Shown here: positions 58,200 through 64,000 of the stretch, piece by piece
How positions within the stretch are numbered: position 1 is the first letter of the stretch
Layout of the letters: each line of letters opens with the position of its first letter
From: Linum tenue
Taxonomy: Eukaryota; Streptophyta; Magnoliopsida; Malpighiales; Linaceae
Direction: 5' to 3'
DNA: 64,000 nucleotides
Assembly (NCBI GenBank): GCA_946122785.1
Contig: CAMGYJ010000006.1
Coordinates: 41,002,066-41,066,065, forward strand
The notes under the pieces: model-generated
Databases searched by the model: none
What the model was told of the DNA's origin: nothing
Seen by the model: the letters and a program-made list of their open reading frames with translations, nothing else
Position numbers and translations under genes: made by a program

Positions 58200-58800
58200 A
58201 ATGGCTATATCTCTTTCGTTTTAAGTCTTAATTTTTTTCACAGATGAATCAAATTAATTGTGTCATTCCAAATGATATACACTTTGATATATTTTTGGAA
58301 TAAAAATATTGAGATATTTAGTACCAATCAATACCATGGTGGTATTGTTTGGTATAATATAAGAGCATACCAAGTGGTATGAACATACAAGACTGTAGAA
58401 TGGTTGAATACATGATAGTAGAAATATACTAACTGACATTTACAACTTTCAACATTGTGTACCATAAGATAACACCCGTATACCAGGGTGGTATGATGAG
58501 GTATTTTTTTTCTCGTATTTTTTCGTAGAAAATTGTAGATCCAATAGATCATGATTAACTCGTTCATTCTGTGCAAAAATTTTCAAATCGACTTAAAACG
58601 ATGGTGATAATATATGGTATGGAGGTGGTAACAAGTTGTATGCAATTATTTTTGAAATATATTGAAATTGGATCTCATTTTTGTAGATTACAAAAAATTT
58701 GTTCCATCTGTGCAAAAAAAAAATTAAAATCCAAGTTAGAACGAAGAAGATAAGAGCCAATTAAGAAAACTAGGGAAAATAAAAAACTTTTAATTCCCTA
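58200..58800 (+). repeat. Dispersed repeat with palindromic words, copy 2
   Basis: Same family and orientation as 33340-33990. It has taccatggtggta and taccaagtggta words and the shared end gaagataagagccaattaagaaaac. Divergence between the copies is moderate. Confidence 0.8.
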
Positions 58801-58992
58801 TTCTTCGATATGGACTCTTCTAGTCCCACTCTAAACTAATGGTCCATATTTAGTTATGTATGCACAACCCATATATTTATAGTGAAAAATGGGAAAATTG
58901 CAATCCCCATTTCAAACTTTGTGAACTGAGAGTGATTCTAGAAATGTCATTTCGTAATTACGCCCAATTTATCTTTATATACTCAAAGATAT

Positions 58993-59481
58993 TGTTAAAA
59001 ACCGAACAGGAAAAATTAGGGCTACCGAATCTGGCTGAGTCGCGGACTAGGTCGCTCTCTTTAAGACGTTCGCGGCACTGGCTCGTAATGCGCACAGCAG
59101 ACTATCAGCCGGTCTCCTCTAGGATAAAACAACCATTCTAATTTTATTGCTCATCGGTTTTGTGCGAAAACCGAAGCTCTATGAATTCACTCTCTCTCGT
59201 GTTTCTGCTCTTCTGAGGTGTGTTTAGAGGGTCTGGGACGTCTCCTATTTATAGGAGCAGAAAACCCAGAATATTCCCTCTTTCTTTGAGAATAAGTCAC
59301 ATTTTAATTAGGGAGATAATTACTCCCATAATTAAAATATAATCTATTAAGATAATTATTTCTAATTATCTCCATAATATTCCTTTTATTAATTATCCAT
59401 CTTAATTTCGTATTATGGGGAAAATACTGGATAATTAATTAGAAATTTCATTATAGCTTTTCAAAGCTATTCATCCCAACA
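58993..59481 (-). repeat. 3' LTR of the decayed Copia element
   Basis: Element strand: starts TGTTGGGATGAATAGC, ends GGTTTTTAACA. A TATA-like ctcctataaataggag lies centrally (near 59248-59263). The LTR is followed by a ccccc-rich polypurine complement. Confidence 0.82.
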
Positions 59482-59493
59482 ATCCCCCACTTG
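59482..59493 (-). other. Polypurine tract of the decayed Copia element
   Basis: Plus-strand atcccccacttg reads caagtgggggat on the element strand. Confidence 0.8.
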
Positions 59494-59987
59494 AATAGTT
59501 TTTAACTATCTCTGAGCATCAACAGTTCCATAAGATCGGGCATAAGCTAAGGTATCGCGAAGATTTGAACCTTAGTGTAGTGGTTACACTTTCGATTTCA
59601 TAAGGGTGACTCGTAGTCTTGAACCCTATCTCAGACAATGTAGCACACCAGATCTTTTCATTGAGTGATATTCTCTCATAGGCCGTGCGTTTATGGCCAT
59701 GCACGTTATCCCGGTTTAGTGAACGCTCTAGCAACTTTGTGCCTCCAAAATTCCATAAGGAGCGGCCCCACTCCCACATTCACATAGGTGAGTCTATCAG
59801 AAGTGCCCCCAAAGTAAAGTACTTCACTCCACATAGAGTATAGATCTCATTAAGAGTATAACTCAACCTCCAAGGCTTTGGGATTCATGCTTCACTATGC
59901 ATGAACTTTTCTCAATATTACTCATGACTTGTTATTACCCATTGAAACCGTTTCTTGGGATCTCCAGTCTATCGGGTCGGGTTACCA

Positions 59988-62260
59988 TCACTTGTAATCC
60001 ATGGTTCGGTAGTCATAAGTCTCATACCTCTTTGTGGTATTTTGGACTTTCTCTCTAGCTAGTGCTTTCGTCAAAGGACCAGCTAGATTCTTTTATAATC
60101 TCAAGTCCATCCTTTCGTCAAAGGATAAACTAGATTCTCTTTCAAGTGATCAACCCTTACTGATCCAACAGTTAGGGACTCTCTCTTCCAGTACTGTTCT
60201 TATGACGAACTTGTCGCCTCTCACCGTTTGTTACGGTTCTATTTAGCAATTCCTATTGCAATGGATCAATAACGGCGGATACGGTCTTTCCCATAAGGGA
60301 ATCTCTAGTAATGACCCTCTCAATCAACTTTCTTCTTTACTAGCCATTGCTAGTTCTATCATATCTGATTCCATAGTTGATTGAGCCAGAATCGTTCACT
60401 TCTTTTTCTTAGACTTCCTAGACACAACTTCTCTATCGATGTTTAAAACATAGCTTCTGGTGATCTTGGAGTCCTCTATAGGGTATTCTAGTCCGCATCA
60501 CTATACCCTACCAATACAGCAAAACCTTTGATTAAAAATACCAAGGTTTTTTGTTCTTTTAAGGTGTCTCATGACCCCTTTCAATACAATTTCAATGCTT
60601 CATACTAGGACATCATGTAAACCTGCCAAATAACCCATACTATATCGGGTATCATGTTTATCAGCTGCCTCCTGCAGACTGTAAATGCTAGTATATTCTA
60701 ACTTTCTTACACCGTCTTATGTGTTCTTTAAATATTTATACGAGCATCATCAAACATGTATGCAGGTGTACATCTTGTATTTTCCTAGCATAACATTTGT
60801 TTCATTCAGATCCTTCACACTCAAAATTCTCAACCATCATGGTTTTTCAATATTGCCATCACGAGTCTTTGTACCAAAGATCGACGTGTCATTCATAATG
60901 CAAGTGTCATTCTCAAATTTGTACTAAATGCACTTGTCACTTTCACTTTTAAAACCATGAAAGAGAACCAGTTTATTCATGCCATCGTCTTAGAGTCTAT
61001 TTCAAATCTTACAATGATTTGTCTAACTATAGACTCCCTAAGCATTTTCAGGAATAACAATCCTATAGGTTGTCCCACGTAGATTTTCCTATCTAAATCA
61101 CTATTCACAGAAACATGTTTAACAATCCATCTGACGCACAACACTAGCAATCAGAACATACATGGATGTTATTCTACATATGGTGAATAGATAACAAGAA
61201 AATTTACAATTTTTCCTTTTCGCTTAAACCCTTAGCTATTAGGCGATCCTTATACTCATAAACTAAACCAATAGGTTTCACTTTTCTTTTAAGAATCCAT
61301 TTATTACCCATGACTTCATTGCCAAGAGGTAATTCTCAAAGATGCCAAATCTTGTTCGATTCTATCGATATATTACCCAAGGCTTTACAGCCAAGAGGTG
61401 CTCTACAAGATTTTAAGTCTTATTAGACTCCAATAATCCCATTTCGTTAATAATGGATTCTCCCACAGATCTGCATCTTTATGAAAGTTAAAAATTCTTG
61501 CAGACTTGTAGGATTCTTTATAGGGTGTAAATAGCAAACTTATAACCAAAATCCTTAAGTGATTTCAGGTTCATTTGCTTCTTCTGAGTTCATACTCATC
61601 ACCCCCACTAGTTATCCATTATTTCTAATAGCAGGCAAGATACCACCCCCACTATTTCTCGATTTAAATGGAATGGCATTAATGGATTCTACACAACAAT
61701 GAGTATTTTATTTCTTAAACTTATGTGTTCTATTGTTAATAGCACAATCAATAAATCACTCTCATGCTCATCTATATTGCACTGATTCTCAAACTATACC
61801 ATATGAAAAAGGCATTTCATGACGTTTACATCAAAAGCATGTCAAAAGCATCACATCTTTAATTAGTGCAATCAATAATAATGTGATAAAGCATTTCACA
61901 TTATTCTCGTTCACCCATTTCAAAATGAATCAAATCCAAAGATTCTGATTCTATAATCACATATTTAAGAGTCATTTCACTTTATCATCATATGCATACT
62001 CTCATGACCATGTCCATTAGTGGAGTGAGCAATACTCAACTACACTTTCTTAATAGCATATGTCTTAGTATGTTTCGAGATACCAGCATTCAGCCACTAT
62101 TCTTCAGAGTTACCAACATGGTTAATCTCTGCTCTTTTGTCAATCATCACAGCCACCAATTCTTCTCTTCAATCAAGTTAACACTAGAACAAGTGTTATA
62201 CTTGTTCCTACACTTTCATGTCATATGACCTAATTTCTCGCAACTATTGCAGAGAAATAA
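59988..62260 (-). pseudogene. Copia gag-pol remains
   Basis: Only short recognisable islands remain on the minus strand: zinc knuckle (about 62.23 kb), RT N-terminal segment NKWILKRKVKPIG with DRLIAKG (about 61.3-61.22 kb), and the RNase H tail with DPLTKAL-like GPLTKAL and a stop at 59988. Protease, integrase and most of RT are unreadable. A local duplication (tttcgtcaaagga...ctagattct at about 60067 and 60112) adds to the decay. Confidence 0.65.
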
Positions 62261-62828
62261 AGCATCATTCTTAGAGGATTGGCCGATGATCCTTTAGTTA
62301 CCACGAATGGTACCATTTTAATTGGTATGGATCTGATTCGATTTGCTATGCTGATTCTTGAACCTTATTAGGGTTTGGAAACGTACAAATGGTTCTCATA
62401 GTACTCACAAACAGTACTTCTAATAAATATTGACATATAACCCATTCCACTAGCATATTTACTACCGAATATACATTCATCTATGCTTCAGACTAATAAA
62501 TATGGACATATAACCCATTCCACTAGCATATTTACTACAGAATATACATTCATATATGCTTCAGAGTATGCATTCATATCATCAAAATTACTCTACTTTA
62601 TAGCATGTACACAAAATTGTACTCTAAAGTCTAATCATCAGGAAGCCACACCTCAATGTCAATATGATCATGCATCAATTATCGATCTCTCTAGCATTCT
62701 CAGGATTTCTCACTTTTATGCATAACGATATATGAAATAAATTCTACTTTATCATTCATCAGTGACTCACAGATAAAATTTAAGTTCTTACCTCTTTTCA
62801 AGAAGTCATTCGCGATTGATTTTGTGGC

Positions 62829-63086
62829 TCATAGCTTGCACAACGCACAGCTTCTATGTTTCTCAGCTTCCAAGCAATTATCGAGCCACATAACAGGAGC
62901 AGCAGATGCTGCTAGTTCGAGCTCCTTAGGAGAGACTAAAACACCACCACGACAATTCTGTTGTTGATCAGAAACAAAGCCCAACACTTGTTCATAACAA
63001 TCCAATTTCCTTTTCTCATGCTTCGGACTGGGCTTAAAAGGACCAGACCCAAATTGCACTTTACTCGAGCTAGAGGATGACGACAA
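62829..63086 (-). pseudogene. ORF fragment of unknown function
   Basis: About 86 codons with no ATG at the start, reading ALSSSSSSSKVQFGSGPFKP, then PKHEKRKLDCYEQVLGF and WLDNCLEAEKHRSCALC. Composition looks protein-like (Ser run, then basic and Cys-containing parts). A gaggtaagaa donor-like sequence lies at about 62789 on the same strand. It lies between two Copia elements and may be a host exon cut by them, or part of a transposon. I do not recognise it. Confidence 0.3.
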
Positions 63087-63251
63087 TGCCTTCGTTTCGC
63101 TTGAGAATTGGAATTAAACCAATCCCTTATGACCGCCAGCAACTAATGGAGCAGCTTTTTTTCCTTATACGCAAGTCGCAAGCCCGCGATAGTGTTGAAG
63201 AGAAGACGATGTGGCGGAGAGGCGACTAGCTTCTTCTCTTTATTTATTTAT

Positions 63252-63597
63252 TGTTATGAAATGACAAGGAAAAGGAACATACACAAGAGTAAGAGTAGAG
63301 ACACAAGAAGAGAGGGGGAATAGAGCTTTCTTATTCATATGTTCCCTAGTACAAGGAGATCATCTATTTATAGGTACACAACACATAACCTCTACATTCT
63401 TACAATCAATATAAATGAATGTGAGAATGAATGTGAAATAGAAATGGGGTGGGGGGTTACATGTAACACCCAATTGTGCATCTAATGTGTCATATGAAGA
63501 AATAAATATAAGGAGATGAGTTACATAGAACTTGTAACATACCATGGAGCATCTAATGTTGGTCATTCATAATAATAATAATAATATTTTCATAACA
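63252..63597 (-). repeat. 3' LTR of the last Copia element
   Basis: 346 bp with TG...CA ends and imperfect terminal inverted repeats tgttatgaaa/ttttcataaca. Confidence 0.82.
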
Positions 63598-64000
63598 CTC
63601 CCCCTTGGATGACCATTAGACACGAATATGCCTCGTTAAAACCTTACTAGGAAAAACCCTATGGGATAAAATCCTAGTGAAGGAAAAAGAGTACATAATC
63701 ATCATAATACGCTATTTGAATCTGCCTCGTTTAAAACCTTACCAGGAAAACCTAGTGGGAAAACCATGGTTAAGGAAAAAAGAGTGCAGTGCGTATATGT
63801 TCCCCCTCATGACAACATCAAAGTATAGTGTTGTGAACAAATCTTTCAAATATTGTCATGGTAAGCTTCTTAGTGAACAAATCTTCTAGATTGTCACTTT
63901 ATGCATGATCCATTAGGACCATTTTCTTCATACATGATCTTCAAGATCATTTTCTATGAATATAATCCGCAACCACAAGTCATTTAGACGTGTTGGATCA
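63252..64000 (-). mobile_element. Copia element, 3' LTR and start of interior, cut by window end
   Basis: The LTR at 63252-63597 starts tgttatgaaa and ends ttttcataaca on the plus strand, a neat inverted pair. Outside it lies ctcccccttggatgac, the complement of a polypurine tract, so the element is on the minus strand and continues beyond position 64000. A tatttatagg word near 63365 fits a promoter. The interior seen here (63598-64000) is non-coding, with repeats of cctcgttaaaaccttac and ggaaaaccctatggga/ggaaaacctagtggga. Confidence 0.8.

Larger units (their letters stand above)
58993..62770 (-). mobile_element. Decayed Copia element with one LTR
   Basis: 3' LTR at 58993-59481, polypurine tract at 59482-59493 and a decayed interior. 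Landmarks on the minus strand: a zinc knuckle CNSCEKLGHMT then stop, K-C (62210-62251); the RT start NKWILKRK (61282-61305); and the RNase H end NLAGPLTKALAREK (stop at 59988). The distances are too short for a full polyprotein, so parts are deleted; no continuous ORF remains. No 5' LTR was found, and the right border is uncertain. Confidence 0.8.

Overview
This is a nuclear genome window from a flowering plant, most likely a eudicot; the species cannot be told from the sequence. It is AT-rich, gene-poor and built mostly of nested transposable elements. Only two ordinary plant genes are visible: an intact two-exon hnRNP1/Musashi-type RNA-binding protein gene (54595-56796, +) and a BTB/NPH3-family gene (about 35060-50145, +) that is broken by insertions and stop codons.

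Left third (1-21.4 kb). A Tat/Ogre-type Ty3/gypsy remnant (1 to about 5721, +) has a gag zinc-knuckle fragment, a GGCTACACTGC tandem array, a polypurine tract and a 3' LTR, but no recognisable pol. Next is a minus-strand Athila-like element (5722-15729) with two related LTRs, no visible pol and a decayed gag-like ORF. It carries a non-autonomous hAT copy (7201-7875, exact 8-bp target duplication), and a second gypsy solo LTR (12836-15028) sits inside its right LTR. That solo LTR contains an array of hairpins whose stems differ between copies but stay self-complementary. A plus-strand Athila-like relic (about 17.0-19.43 kb) and a 1.07-kb foldback element with 9-bp flanking duplications (19704-20769, probable MULE) follow.

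Middle (21.4-52.6 kb). A decayed Helitron Rep/helicase gene (about 25.0 to 21.5 kb, minus) retains its HUH motif and is split by an hAT-like MITE. A near-complete CACTA element (26297-32436, ATC target duplication) carries a decayed TNP2-type transposase. The NPH3 gene is interrupted by a Copia element (35425-47344, GATGA duplication, LTRs about 96% identical), which itself contains an Athila piece with gag, protease and one LTR only (about 40545-46308). The same gene is interrupted again by a non-autonomous hAT (47799-49099) that contains another hAT (47940-48723), both with 8-bp duplications. Another hAT MITE with a perfect duplication lies at 51423-51918.

Right part (52.6-64 kb). The hnRNP gene, with a probable TATA box and a probable 5'-UTR intron, is followed by a second copy of an unnamed palindrome-rich repeat (first copy about 33340-33990), a decayed minus-strand Copia remnant with one LTR (58993 to about 62770), an unassigned ORF fragment, and the 3' LTR of another minus-strand Copia element that runs off the window.

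The insertion order can be read from nesting: Athila piece inside Copia inside NPH3; hAT inside hAT inside NPH3; hAT inside Athila; solo LTR inside Athila LTR; MITE inside Helitron.
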